A stretch of DNA of 64,000 nucleotides, from NCBI GenBank assembly GCA_963969595.1, contig OZ018410.1:27904913-27968912 (forward strand). The letters run 5' to 3'. Below are positions 34,601 to 47,585 of the stretch, piece by piece; within the stretch, counting starts at the first letter, position 1, and each line of letters opens with the position of its first letter. The translations under genes were made by a program, and so were the position numbers. The notes under the pieces were generated by a model that worked only from the letters and a program-made list of their open reading frames with translations, was not told where the DNA came from and searched no databases. The stretch comes from Neckera pumila (taxonomy: Eukaryota > Streptophyta > Bryopsida > Hypnales > Neckeraceae).

Positions 34601-36230
34601 GAGGTGGCTTGTATGGAATCAGTTAGACCAAGAGCACACATGAATCCAATCAACTCTACTATTCAACCTATGACCGTGGAAGCACCTATCACTAGACGCT
34701 ACTCCTGGTCTTGCACCGCAATCTTCAGTACAAGTTGTCAGAGACCATAGACTTACAACTAGACTGCTTTCCAAAACACTAGGTATTACCAAGATTTATA
34801 ATCATCTCTATATCGATTGGTCAGTTTAACTAGGCTCACTTATTTAGATTTTATTGATGTGAACCAATCGACTTACTTCTAGTGACTGGTGAAAACAAAG
34901 ACTCCTTCAGGCAATTGGATTCAAACTAATCAAAACTTAGAGATAAGCAACGCAGCACCCGATGCAGACAACTAGTTATACAAGCAATTTGATTTTGTAA
35001 CAGATGTTGCCTTGCAATCCCACATTAATTTACATATTACATTTGGATAAACTGTCCTACACTTACACGCAGAGTTCGGTAATCTCACAAAATATAACTT
35101 AGCCAACTAGAACAACAGTTTGACATTCTATCTTATTTTGATTGTCTTATCTCCAAATTATTTAACACCCTTACATTGGTTAAACTCAGATTCCAAACAA
35201 GGAGGAACACTGATTTATAGATTTTTAGTGTTCAAGTAAATCCATTTTAAATAAAACACTGCAAACTGTAGATTAATTGCTTGCGTCATCAGCTGCGAAC
35301 TTCCTCTTGTTAATTAGACAATTGATCTCAACTACAAGTAGTTAACAACACCGTGCATGCCACACGGTTCATCATACAGACATCCATTTGACAATTCAAT
35401 AATGTAAATTTCACAATTTCAATAAATAATTCTAATTGACCAAACGCTCAGTCAAGAATTCATCATACAAAGAATACACCAACAATTTGTTACTCACCAA
35501 TTCTATTTGACTACTTAAGAAAAACTAGCAATACAGAAACATTAGACCTTGCAGCAAAATTTGTCCATTAATCTTCCAACAATGGTGAACACACACATGC
35601 ATCAAATCCTAATCCCTTATAATATATATATTCTAGAGCTCAACAATTAGACCACACCAACAACTTACCACTCCATTAAACAATTCCTGCACAACAGCTC
35701 ACAAATCGAATTGTTAATTAACATATATTACACTTCAGCAATCTCAAAGGTTCTAATTTCATACATACAACGATACTCAATTTGACTTACATCCTTGACG
35801 CCATAAGATCACAACTACTCGTATAATTAGACAGCTTACAATTTTTGAACCAGTCTGAATCTGCTTGAGTTGATTAGTCACAGTCTAGCAATCACACCAG
35901 CAGACGATTTGAACTAGTATTCACCGGCAGCTTCCAACGCTCAAAAATTTGATTTATAAATATAATTGACTTAATTGATTCAGAAATTACACTTGAGGCT
36001 TCTCAAATACACACAAGGGTTTTATTAGTATACTCACACAATTAGATCACAATCCAATTAGTAAATTAAACTAAAGCTGCACAATGGCAAGCAAACTGGT
36101 ACAAAGACCATTTAACAATTTTATACTTATATTGATACATTCAACAAGTATTACAACACTTGAGAAAAACGACAAACGAGAAGCTGGTGCTCTTCTAAGC
36201 TTGAGAGAGAGAGAGAAAGATTGACTAGAC
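34601..36230. other. Strand-asymmetric, G-poor stretch of unknown nature
   Basis: The plus strand here is rich in A and C and poor in G, unlike its neighbours, and poly-T runs largely disappear. It ends in a (GA)n run at about 36203-36220. No open frame above about 60 codons, no primer-binding site and no terminal repeat were found. A decayed retroelement LTR or an old transcribed unit read from the minus strand are possible explanations. Confidence 0.35.
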
Positions 36231-37074
36231 ATTTGGAATTATAATCTCCAAAAAAAAATGACCAAAGGATGCAATTGTTTATTGGAAGTATGCGTCTATC
36301 TACTTGACTTGCTTCATATCCTAGACCATTAGCCCATTCATATCCACTTTTGTGTCTTTTAGATTTCTATCCATGATAATTAGCTATTTGACATATTACA
36401 GTGGGAAATGGTCTACTTGTTTACTCTGTTCACATATGCAAAGCCAAATAGACAAAAAAAATTGAAAAATGTAGAACTACAATTTCTCAATTTGTTAGAC
36501 TATGGTTTGGTTTTCATGTTCTTGTGTGATGTTTTGAGCTTTTTCAATTGTTTTTCTATTGTGATTGCAATAACAAGTTATTGTGAGCTAAAGAAACCTT
36601 GCATGCATCAATTAACTTCATTTTTTAATGTTCAAATGTCATGGGTACAGATGAGGTCTATGGCCCTTTTGATTAATTCACCAATGCAACTCATTTAAAG
36701 TCTATGGCAACCTATCAGTTCTTGGTATTCTAAATCATATCACTTTCAAGATTTAGTTCATGGCATGTTTCATTGTTTAGTTTCTTGCTACTTAAAATTT
36801 TATTTTACTAGAGATTTTACTATATATTGATCTTGATTTGGTTTATCAAAAAGCTTCTTTGCAAAGTTAACTCTATGAAGAATTGAGGTGACTTTATAGT
36901 ATTCATGGTTTGATGTAAGGAACCTCTAATTATCTTGTCATTTTGATTTTGTGATTTGTAAGTCTTAAAAGTTTTATGATTTTTATAAAATTGATATAAA
37001 GGTCTTGTATGAAGGTGTCCCTTTGGGTGTCCCTCCCACCCATTTGGATTTTCTACACTTGAAGATGTTTAATT
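36231..37074. other. AT-rich intergenic DNA
   Basis: No gene. The 96-codon frame at 36408-36698 has no domain and the base composition of its surroundings. Confidence 0.45.
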
Positions 37075-37560
37075 AAAAGTAAATTATGATTCATTTTTGT
37101 ATTTTTAGTTGCTGTCCTTTTTGTTTTGAATTTTCTCCATTGATTGGGATTATGAGGCATGTGCATTGTGAAGAATTGCATTCAAAGTGTCCCTTCATAC
37201 TTAAAAATGATTAATTAGACATGAATCACGATTCATTTTTTTAGTTCTGATTGGTATCTGTTATTTGTTTTTTGTTTTCTTCATCTTCTTCATCTTTTTC
37301 ATCTTCATTTTAAAGGGATATGCATTGTGAAGAATTGTATCCAAAGTATTTGTTATACTTGAAGGTTATTAATTTGATAGGGAATTATGATTTATTTTTG
37401 TACTAGTGGTAGGGATCTTTTTTAAGTGGTTTACTTCACCCTTTGAGACTATGAAGTGTCTACATTGTGAAGAGTTGCATTCAAAGCGTTCCATCATATT
37501 CAAAGGCAATCAATTGGAGAGAAAATCATTATTTATTTTTGCATTCTTGGCTTGGAGGGT
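37075..37560. repeat. ~145-bp satellite, block 2
   Basis: The TGCATTC/TGTATCC anchor is at 37178, 37337 and 37477 (spacings 159 and 140). The order of internal landmarks is the same as in block 1. Confidence 0.75.
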
Positions 37561-39039
37561 GCAGTAAGTGGTAGAAGTAGCAAATTACATGCGAACAAAT
37601 GATAGGTTGCCAAAAAAACATTGGAGCTAAAAATTATAAACTGGTTGATTATACTATAGCGTATAAAAAATGTCATTGGGTATACTGTAAATACTATAGG
37701 GTGTGGAATAATGGGATGCATTAGGAAAAATTTAGACTTAAAATACCCCCTTTTTTGTTAGTTTAGTGGGTCAAAACTCAAAAGTCTTAGTTATGGGTTT
37801 TAGAGATGGCATTTTCTTCCACATTTATACTACATTGTCTTTTTATTTTAGATTCTTTAAGCTATGATGATCTATTATATTTTACCTACCACTCGTAGTG
37901 TCAAAGTTAAATGAGGGTATCATCCTATGCAGGTTGTGGTTATAACTCCGTGTGAGGAATAAAATGTGAATACATAAGCTATAAAAGTGCATTCAGAAAT
38001 GCATTTCTCCAAAAGCAGTATCATCAAAAATTAAGAATGAAATGGTTTACTAAGGTTACAATCCAGATAGCCTAATGTCTTTATTCTTCCCTAGTCTTAC
38101 TTGGTCTGGTCATGTACGTCTTGTTTCTCTTCTGGATAAGCCACCTGTAAAGCCTGGGTGAACTGACCCCTATTTGCTTCCAAGGAAAAATGTTGATTTT
38201 TTTAATTTGCAATGCATGATAAAATTTGCAAGTTTTGAATTTATATTTGCAATCAAAAGCTCCAAAATTAGCGGGGAGGGTTGTATAAAATAAATTAATC
38301 AAGTACAAAGTAGAAGGCTTTTTTTTTACATGCACCTCTAGAATGACTTGGGGGAACAAGCGATGGAGGCAATTCACCTTAATCACTTGTGGCTAGCCGG
38401 CTTGTAAGTTACTTTTTACCAATGAAAATATGTTTCATTTGTTTCAAAAATAAAATAAAATCTAGATAATGACAAAATCTACAATTGAATTATGATTTTT
38501 GAAGATGCAAATATTTGCACTATGCATGAATATCAACTCTGCTACTAAAAATCTATCAATGAGAAAATGATTATAAATTGAGCTTAAAAGGTAAGAGGTT
38601 CATAAATTGCCCATTTAAGAGCTGAAATTGAATTTTGAGGAGGTGAAACTTCTTAAAATATTTTTCAGGAAATTCTCCTTGAAAGATGAGTAGAATTGGC
38701 ATCTAATCCAAGTTGTTTCATAATTTTGGAGCTTTGTGGAATTATATATGAATTTTTGGACTTAAAAGCACTAAATGGTTAAGAAGCCCCCTAATTGTGA
38801 AAAAATAGTAGTGCAAAAAAATTGAGCCAATATAGCATATGACATATTCATGTTAATTAGAAATTATAATTAATGTATGCCCCCTTCTTAATGGTTCAAA
38901 TTAGAAAATTATATAATGATAGACCTCAGAACAATCAATGAAGAAAAAGTAATACCCCCCATTTAAATACTTGGTGTTTGCACCTATATCCTTATTTTTT
39001 TCAAGGAATGCACCCCCCGAGATTCTTGGTGCAGTTGGT
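37561..39039. other. AT-rich intergenic DNA
   Basis: No gene. The 101-codon minus-strand frame at 38081-38386 shows no recognisable domain. Confidence 0.45.
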
Positions 39040-39790
39040 TGGTGTCTTATTTTTGGTTCTTGTTTCTCTTTCTTCTTGAACTACAAGGTATGTGCGTTGC
39101 AAAGAGTTGTATCCAATGCATTTCTTTATATTCAAAATGATTAATTGAAGAAGAAATTATTTTAAATAAATTATATTTTTAGTTGGTGGCTTTTTTTTGT
39201 TTTGGGATTTACAATTCTTTGAGACTATGAGATGTGTACATTGTGAAAAGTGGCATCAAAAATGTCCTTTTATATTCAAAGGTGATTAAATAAAAAAAAA
39301 TCATTATTCATTTTTTGTAATTTTTGTTTTGGGCCTTTTTCATCTTTTGAGACTATGAGGTGTGTGCATTATAAAGAGTTGCATCCAAAGCACCCCTTCA
39401 TGTATAAAGGTGATTAATTGGAGTGGGAATCAAAATTCATTTTTGTATTCCTAGCTAGTGTCTATTTTGAGGAAAATTTCTTGTCTTTTGAGGATACAAG
39501 GTGTTGCATTGTAAAAATTACATCCAAAGCATCCCTTGATACTTGAAGAAGGTTCATTGGAGAGGAAATTATGGGTTCATTACTCAATTTTGTATTCTTG
39601 GTTAGTGGCTTTTTTTTGTTTTTTGTTTTCTTGATGTTTTGGGGCTAAGAGGCTTGTGCTTGTTGATGAGTTACATCCAAAGTGTCCCCTCATACTTGAA
39701 CGTGATTATCTATGCATTGTAAAGAATTGCATATAAAGTGTCCTTTTATACCTAAAGATGATTAATTGGAGAGACATAATAAAGAAAATA
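39040..39790. repeat. ~145-bp satellite, block 3
   Basis: The anchor is at 39109, 39252, 39380, 39519, 39672 and, truncated, 39729. Spacings are 143, 128, 139, 153 and 57. The block ends about 50 bp before a TTAA-type element. Confidence 0.78.
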
Positions 39791-39840
39791 AAGTGTCAAG
39801 AGGGCTGCAAGTTCTCTAGATGTTGCCAAATCGTAGTTAA

Positions 39841-40760
39841 CCCCTAAAGGACCAGCATGCTTTTTTTGGTTGTATAGAAAATTTGGGCACATACATGTGA
39901 CTAGACATTTCTATATTTTAGGTTGAAATTTTAATAGGAGGTGAGCGCAAGGAATATCTTTCATATGCACTAAATTTCATGCCATTTGGAAATGTGAGTA
40001 AGAAGTTATGACCTAATTTGTTATTTTTTTTGTAACTAGGCATTCCAGGCAGATAAGAAAAAGTCACTTTTTTCAAAAATAAAAATTAGAAATTGGTTTT
40101 CTAGAGTTGTATATACATAAAAAGCTTTTGAATCATCCCATTTTAATCAATGAATCAAAAGTTATGAAGATTTTTAGTTTGCGGGCAGTTATGGATTCTC
40201 TACTCTAAAATAAACTTTGAAGTCCTTTATCTTACTCAATTTTCAATATTTTTTGAAAAAAATAAAATCATAGGATGTAGATTATTTATTACAACATTGT
40301 AACCATTGGAATTAGCATTTTTCAATTCCCTAGTTAAATTCTTGACAATTTAGTATTTTGAATCATTTTCTACTACTATCTATTTACTACTTTTTTCCTA
40401 TATGTTGTACAATTCCAAATGAAGTGATAATTTTCAGGCATGTAGCCAGCTTATCTAGAAAAAAGAATCCAAAGAAACACCATCATTTTGGACATTTTTC
40501 ATTGAAAACTGAGCTTGTGAAGTGTTGCTGCCCTGTTTTTGCAGGGCCAAAAAAATGATTTTAGTGAATTTGAATGCTTATATCTTGCAATCCATGCGGC
40601 ATAAATTTCTGAAGTTTTTACCATATATTTTCAAGTCAGCATATTACAAGTTTCTATGGTTACATATGTCAATAAAAGTTTTTTTTCAAAAATTGGATAC
40701 TTGTACTAAAAATGGCAATTTTTGAGCGTTTCAATGAACATAATCATGGAACTTTAGGGA
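39841..40760 (-). mobile_element. TTAA-type (piggyBac-like) non-autonomous element, 920 bp, intact target duplication
   Basis: It starts CCCCTAAAGG and ends ACTTTAGGGA. Perfect TTAA duplications lie at 39837-39840 and 40761-40764. It is the reverse orientation of the 14087-15010 subfamily. It lies between satellite blocks 3 and 4. Confidence 0.83.
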
Positions 40761-40899
40761 TTAAAGATCTCTAGGTTGATAATATAGCATGGACACTATG
40801 TTGCTACCATGTCAAATAATATTTGAATGTTTTTCAAATTTTTATTTTTTATGTACTTTATTAATATTTTGACCAGCACTTCATTGATTCATAGCATGG

Positions 40900-41410
40900 G
40901 GAACAATTCAAAAACAACCCTCTTACGACTTCATTTATTCTAATGGAATCATGACTCAATTTTGTATTTTTGATGGATGTCATTTATTTATTTTGAGTTT
41001 TCTCCATTGTTTGAGACTATAGAATGTATGCATTGAGAGGAATAGCATTCAAAGCATCTCTTCATTTTCAAAGGTGATTAATTAGAGAGAATTTGGACTC
41101 ATTTTTGTAACATTGATATGTATTTTTTTTTTGTTTTGCTTTTTCGCCATCTTCTCAGTCTACATGGTGTATGTGATGTGAAGAGTTGCATCCAAAGCGT
41201 CCCTTCATACTTGAAGGTGATCAATTGGACATATGAATCATAACTCCTTTTTACATTTTTGGACAATTTTTTTGGTTTTGGGTTCTTTCCATCCTTTAGG
41301 GCTATGAAAGATATGTGTTGTTAAGAGTTGCATTCAAAGCGTCCTCTAATATTGAAAGGTGATTAATTTGAGAGAGAATCATAACTTATTTTTGTATTCT
41401 TGCTTGTAGT
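40900..41410. repeat. ~145-bp satellite, block 4
   Basis: The anchor is at 41044, 41188 and 41329 (spacings 144 and 141). The monomer 'gagttgcatccaaagcgtcc' near 41183 is one of the best preserved. Blocks 3 and 4 were probably one array before the TTAA element inserted. Confidence 0.78.
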
Positions 41411-42704
41411 TTTTTCTATATTTTTTGTTTTACCAATTTGATTTTATATACCTTTTTATAAGTATTAGTGACTTTGAAATGGTATTTATATAGTATAGGT
41501 GATATATTTATACAATATAGGTGTTCTTGATTATCTACAAGTGATTAATGAAGTCCCTTCGATTTCATGATGCATTTTTTTTTTGCATTTCTATAGTATT
41601 TAAAGATGAAATTATGAATATTATATGTCTTTCAAACTATAATTTGTTGTCTTGCAGCTTTGTGATTATATCCTTTAAAAAGCATGCACTAATGACATTG
41701 AAATGGTCATTCTTTTTATTTATACAATTTAGATATTTTTGAGTATTGTGAGCCTCTAAGTCATCACTAAGGACTCATAATTGTCTTTTTTTTCCCTTCA
41801 TTTTTTCAATATTAGTCAAGATTTATATGCTAAAATTTCAAAAAGGAACGTAAAATCAAAATAGGTATGTTACATGTCAATATATTATTAGGTCTCAAAT
41901 AGAGTATTATATCTAAAATAAACCAAAATCCTGCATGTAAATAGGGTAAAATCCAAAAGTTATAGAAATTACAAATATTGAATGAATAGTGCCCAAATTA
42001 TCTAAACCTACCAACATGTGACAAATATTAGCTAAAATGGTCCTTAAAAATCACAATGGGAATCCTAAGTCATTTCCAAGTAATAGGTTTCAATTTTCTA
42101 AATATTATTCCAAACCGTAGAAATCTAAATTATTAGCCTACATGTCTAAAAATTCACTATATACCACAAGAGGGCATCTACAACAACATTAAAGCACTTT
42201 CATGTTGAAATTGCATCTAAAATCCAATAGCAAAATCAATTTCTCAAGATCCCTTTCTGTATGAAAGATTTCCTAAATACATATAATTAAACAAGATAGC
42301 TAGATTTCAATCTCTTATTTCAAATGTGCAGAGTAGAAATATGAGCTTACACATCTTTTATGGAATCTTATGAGAGTTTTGATAAAAATTCCCAAAATAT
42401 TTGACTTTCAGAATAACCTCTTTTACACGGTCAACCGCTTAAACCAACAATAGGAAAAAAAACTAAAAATCATCCAGATTGCGGTAAAATCTCATAAAAA
42501 ATAAGAATAATTTATTTTATACTAATAAAGCATCTCAACACCGACAAGTACCCAAACCGGCAAAATTCTCCAAATTTGATAAAATTTAAATAATTTTGTG
42601 GAGTTGACCAACATTCAAGTTTTGGCACCTTTATTTTGGTATCTCAAACATTTCTAAGTCTACAAAAGTGTTAGGTTTGGTGGAAACTTTGGATAAAGTA
42701 TAAA
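41411..42704. other. AT-rich intergenic DNA
   Basis: No gene recognised. The 64-codon frame at 41548-41742 is unsupported. Confidence 0.45.
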
Positions 42705-43600
42705 CCTCTAAAGGACCAAGGCCTCTTTTATACACTCAAAACAACCATTTCTATAGCAAAGACTAAAAAAAAAAAAACTTTTTTGATACATCTAATTGTA
42801 GGATCTTACATCTAACTAGTATGAGAATGTGTGGAAAAAATTTCAGATTTTTTGGACTACAGTGATTACAAGATATCTACGCTTAAATTGAAAAAAACAA
42901 GTCTTTCAGCACAGTGCGGGACTAGAATTTTGACTTTGAACATTTTGAACTTGATTTTTTTGCATTACAAAGTTTTGAGCTTTAAATCTTTATAGTGGAA
43001 AATTTAATTGAAAGTCAAGGAAAAAAAATTCAAAAAATTTAAATTTCATTCTTAAGAAAATTATTAAATAGAAACATATATAAGATAGAAGGAAAATCTA
43101 AAATATTAATACCTTTTAGATGGAATTAAAATACACTAATCCCAATGGTGAGATTGTCTTAGAAAGCAAATTAAACCTGGAACTTTTTCTTTTGAACAAT
43201 AGCAAAAATTGCATTCAGAAATGAATCCTACAAGTTATTTTTCCAAGAAAATGCTCTAATTGCCTCCCAAATAAGATTGTCCATAACTTTCTCATAACAA
43301 ATCCAAATGAAACAAATCAGAGCTTTCTAGATAGAAAAAATATAATCTATGAGAAAAAAAACAAAAAAAACAAAAAGTTTTGCAAATTTTTTTTTGTTGT
43401 CCCCTCTCCCTGGTTTTGAGTTTATTTGGATAAATTTTTTGTTCTCGAGCACCCATTGAAAAAAAAGTTATATTTCCACGAAGCTTATCAATTTTTCTAT
43501 CTTTCTAAAAAAGTTTTGAAAAATCTAGACAAAATTTTAGCCTGTAGATACCTATCCAAAATTGCATTTGTCCCCCGAAGGAACAACGGTCTTTTAGGGG
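42705..43600 (+). mobile_element. TTAA-type (piggyBac-like) non-autonomous element, 896 bp
   Basis: It starts CCTCTAAAGG and ends CTTTTAGGGG followed by TTAA (43601-43604); the left flank is TAAA. It is a more diverged member of the 28983-29901 subfamily, with the same subterminal 'caaggcct' and 'gaacaacgg' segments. Confidence 0.75.
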
Positions 43601-43753
43601 TTAATTCTAAGAAGCTTTTACCAAAGTTTGACAATGTCGCAGGTTGGAGCTTTCTAGAGTTATTGTATTGTGTTGTATTTTTGCACAAGCGCCTTGTGTA
43701 GAATTTCCATTCGAAAAAAATCCCCTAGCACCTTGACATGCAAATTGTGGTCT

Positions 43754-43770
43754 GGGGGGGGGAGGGGGGG
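43754..43770 (+). repeat. G9-A-G7 run
   Basis: Two long guanine runs separated by one adenine in AT-rich DNA. It is a potential G-quadruplex or slippage site. Confidence 0.7.
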
Positions 43771-43943
43771 CACTATGTGAAACATATAAGGAGATATGTG
43801 CGTACAATGAATATTTTTTTAGGGGGATATTATATTTTTTAAATTTCTTTTAGGCATGCTATGAAGATCCAACTTTCTACTTTGGAGCATTAAATAGGTG
43901 GCTTGTATTACTTATAATTTTCTAATACCATGAATAAATCATT

Positions 43944-44218
43944 GGAAAAAATTTCAGCCCTCCAAAAGGCTGCTATGGAATTGATTTTGGGAATCCCTGT
44001 GGTGCAATTTTGGAATCAAGAAAAAAATATTTTTTCTTTTGGAAATATTTTTTTTGGAAAAAAAGTATTAAGAAAATAAAAATCTAATAAAGCACTACCA
44101 ATGCCATGTCAAAACCCAATTTTATTTATTTTTTAAATTAAAAAAAAATTAATTAATTTTTTCTATAATTGCATCGGGTGGGTGCAAAGCAGCCTTCTGG
44201 AGGGCTGAAATTTTTCCC
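43944..44218. mobile_element. MITE of the 'CAGCCCTCC' inverted-repeat family, ~275 bp
   Basis: Terminal inverted repeats of about 28 bp around 'aaatttcagccctccaraaggctgc'. No clear target duplication. A related element is at 48813-49110 and a fragment near 46800. The superfamily is undetermined. Confidence 0.65.
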
Positions 44219-46954
44219 TACTGTATATGCTATATTAGTTCCAAAGAATAAGGTTCAATTACATTCTTTACTACATAATTTTTCTTCTTTTGATTTTTTT
44301 TAATACCTTTTATTTTTAGTTCACACATTTGTTTTCCATGCATTGTTCACACATTTGTTTTTCTATACATTATCATTTCTAATAGACTTGTCAAAAGGGA
44401 TTGAATTTACAAAGTGCCTAATGTGAGCATTTATAATATGCCACTCACAAGGCAGTCCTATTTAGGATTCTTGGTCAAATAAATAAATAAAAAGAGGGAT
44501 ATCCTAGATTGAATTTTTTTCTAATAGGTCCTAATTTTCTACATCCTATAGTATAATAAAACATATTATAATTTTTATCTCAGATTTTTTTTGTCACCCT
44601 ATCATTTGATTGCACATCATCGACTACTCCTACTATTCACTATCCCCCTTCCCCCCTCCTCCGAGATTGTGGTTTGCTCAAGTGTTATTTTTGTTGGTTT
44701 TATATTTCATTCCTAAATATACGGCAAAGCTTTTGCTTTGCTCCTATATCTTAGAAATTGTTGTCATCTTCTCTAAGCGACTAAGCCACTTTCTTGATAG
44801 ATGTTGAGCCACATTGGTTGACGGCAAAGCTTTGAACTCCTACCTTTGTCTAGGAGAAAGAGTGAGTAGTAGTTGAGTAGTTGAGTGTCTTTGAGAAAAA
44901 TTCCAACCAATTGGAATTTGGCCATCGAGAGACTTGTAAGAAAACCAAAGCGATTTAAAAAATTAACTTTAGATCCCTTGAAACTAGAGATTTTATTAGT
45001 TCTAAATTAGTGAGTAATCAAACTAGAATTTGGAAACTCACATCATTTGGAGGTAGAATCCAACCAAAGATAGCTATATTTGATAGAAATTAATTAATAC
45101 ACCAAAAGTACAATATCCTTTCAAAAAAAGTTAGTGTGGAAAGAAACTTAGTGTTAGCTTAGCTAAGAGTGAATCTCGTTTCTTCTTAAAGTTGAATTAT
45201 CATAAACAAAAATTATAATATAGAAACAAACACAAAAGTGTCAAAAATTCTTACCAAACTTACTTGTGTGCTACCTAGTCTATAACCTGAGAAGGTAGAT
45301 GGCAGTGGGGTAGAAAGGATGCCAGTGGTTGAGTGACGGGACAAATTAAGCAAAGAGGGATTGGGATAAGAGGCTAGGAGATCAAGGGTCACCTAGAGGT
45401 TGGTTGTTGGGTAAAGAGAGAGTAGGGGAAGGGATCGGGGTTGCTCAGAGAGGCTCAGGATAGGAAAGCTGAGGCTGCAAAGGGAGAGTGATGTAAGCAA
45501 AAACTTGAAAAAATTAAAAGAATATAAAAAAAAGGAAGGTTGAGAGTAGACTGAGAAAGGGAGTGCAAGCTAGAGAGAGAGAGAAAGAGGAGTTGGACTG
45601 AGTTTAATCCAAGGAGTACAAGGTTTTAAGAAGAAGCAAGTGAGTGCAAGGCACAAAGATGATTTCAATAGATGAACCTTGCTTTCAACTTTGAGGCGTC
45701 TTGGGTACTTCCACTATTCTAAGTTTTTTTTCAAAGTGTGAGCAAGAAGTGATACAAACTAAGGAGTGTAGAATGTCTCTCAATCAAAAAACTTAGATTT
45801 ATTCAAAATTTCAATACCAAAAAACTAGCAACCAATGAAAAAAGCAAAACAAACATCACTTAACAATAAAATTTAGAAGTCTGAGACTTCATACAAGTTA
45901 AAAGTTAGATCCAGAAGAAGGGACATGTAGGAGTGTTTAAAGTTAGGAACAAGAATTTTTAGTTTAAAACAAAAATAGACTTCCAAAGCTAAAAAATCCC
46001 GACATTATCAAAGTTGTTAGATTCTTAAGATAGATTAACAAATTAATAGTTTTAGTAAAAGTCAATAGTGGCATTTTAATTATTCAAAAATTAGTAGATA
46101 GATAACAAGGCAACATTATGTGGAAGTCGCTTATTTATATTTCTAGAATAGATCAAGAATCTTTTAGTAGAAGTCAACAATTTAAAGCATTTTAGATCCT
46201 TTAAAATCAGTAAAATGTTGTTGCAAAAATAGTAGGGAAAAAGAAGAATAGACAACCTCTAAGTATCCATTATCTGACAAAGCCACATTAATTATAGAAC
46301 TCTAAGAATGAAGAAGGCCAAGGATTATGATCTTTTCAAAATTGTATGATACAAAGCTTATACCACAAATAGCAAGTGTGAAAATTTTTTTACAGGATAG
46401 ATTTACCCCCCTCAAGTCAAATAATCTTCCATGAGGATACAGACCTCACTTTCACCTATGCAATCAAACAAACTTGTAGTTAGTGAGAAAGTGTATGTTA
46501 GGTGTCTTCAGGCTGGGATACCACTTATTATCGTTATCACTTATAAAATTACAAGACAAAGTAGCAAATATGTTTAATCCAACATAATCTCAAGTGACTA
46601 AAACTTGAGTTGTAGCAATGTTGGTTTGCTACAACAAAGCAGCCATGAAATTGGTGTTGAAATCCAAAATCCCAATCTCAGTAAAAAAATTTCACACTTA
46701 GTCCACTAACTATATGTAAATTCTCAAAGTTCAGCCTTCAAGTAAAGCTCAAGTGCTACAGCAGGTAACAATCAGTCTAAAGATAACTGCATTAGAAAAA
46801 AACTGAACCCTTTGGAGGGCTGCTAGAATGTGACAAACCAAGCTATTATAAGCTTGGTCCGTCACACCAAGCTGACTGCTTCCTACAACAGTCAACTTTC
46901 GTGATTTTTTTTTTTTTTTTTAAATTTAAATTTTATTTTAATAATTTTTTTAAG

Positions 46955-46987
<33 letters not shown>

Positions 46988-47039
46988 TTTTAAAGACTGT
47001 TTTTGTTTTTATTTTTATTTTTATTTTAATAATTTTTTA
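44219..47039. other. Intergenic DNA with low-complexity runs, no gene
   Basis: A purine-rich section lies at about 45290-45700, including a (GA)n run near 45570. A fragment of the 'cagccctcc' MITE family is near 46800-46830, and a (TTA)n microsatellite of about a dozen units at 46950-46986. No coding signal. Confidence 0.5.
46950..46986. repeat. (TTA)n microsatellite
   Basis: Perfect trinucleotide run of about 12 units, set between poly-T tracts immediately before a truncated TTAA-type element. Confidence 0.9.
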
Positions 47040-47415
47040 TTCAAAATTAGAGTAGAGAATCCATAAACTACCTACAAACTAAAACTCCTCATAACTTTTG
47101 ACTCATTGATTAAAATGTGATTATTCAAAGCTTTCCACGTATATATAAATCAAATAAACCAATTTCAAATTTTTATTTTTGAAAAAAGTGATTTTTTTTT
47201 ATTTGCCTAAACTACTTGAGTTGAGAAACAAATTACATATCATGCAATAACTTTTGACTCATATTTCCAAATGTCATGAAATTTTGTGCAAATGGAAGAT
47301 ATTCCTTGTCCCCACTTTTTGTTAAAATTTCAGTCCAAAATATGCAAATCTCTAGTCACATGTACTTGCCCAATTTTTCTATGTTGCCAAAAAATACATG
47401 TTGGTCCTTTAGAAG
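47040..47415 (+). mobile_element. 5'-truncated TTAA-type element
   Basis: It matches the 3' part of 14087-15010 from the 'agagtagagaatc' segment onward and ends GGTCCTTTAGAAG followed by TTAA at 47416-47419. The missing 5' part is replaced by T-rich and (TTA)n sequence. Confidence 0.7.
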
Positions 47416-47585
47416 TTAAGCTTCTCACTAAGTGGTGGTTGTAGAAATTTCAAATTTTTTTGGTAATATACTGTACATGCATCAACCCCTAAACTCAGGG
47501 AGGTCACTAGCTTAGAAGTTTAGTATATACGTGAGATCAAGAGATATTTCATGGGAGGCTTTTTACCTAATATTTTATAATTTAA

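Noticed and set aside
33200..36230. LTR retrotransposon
   Set aside because: No paired direct terminal repeats, no primer-binding site and no reverse-transcriptase or gag-like frame could be found.
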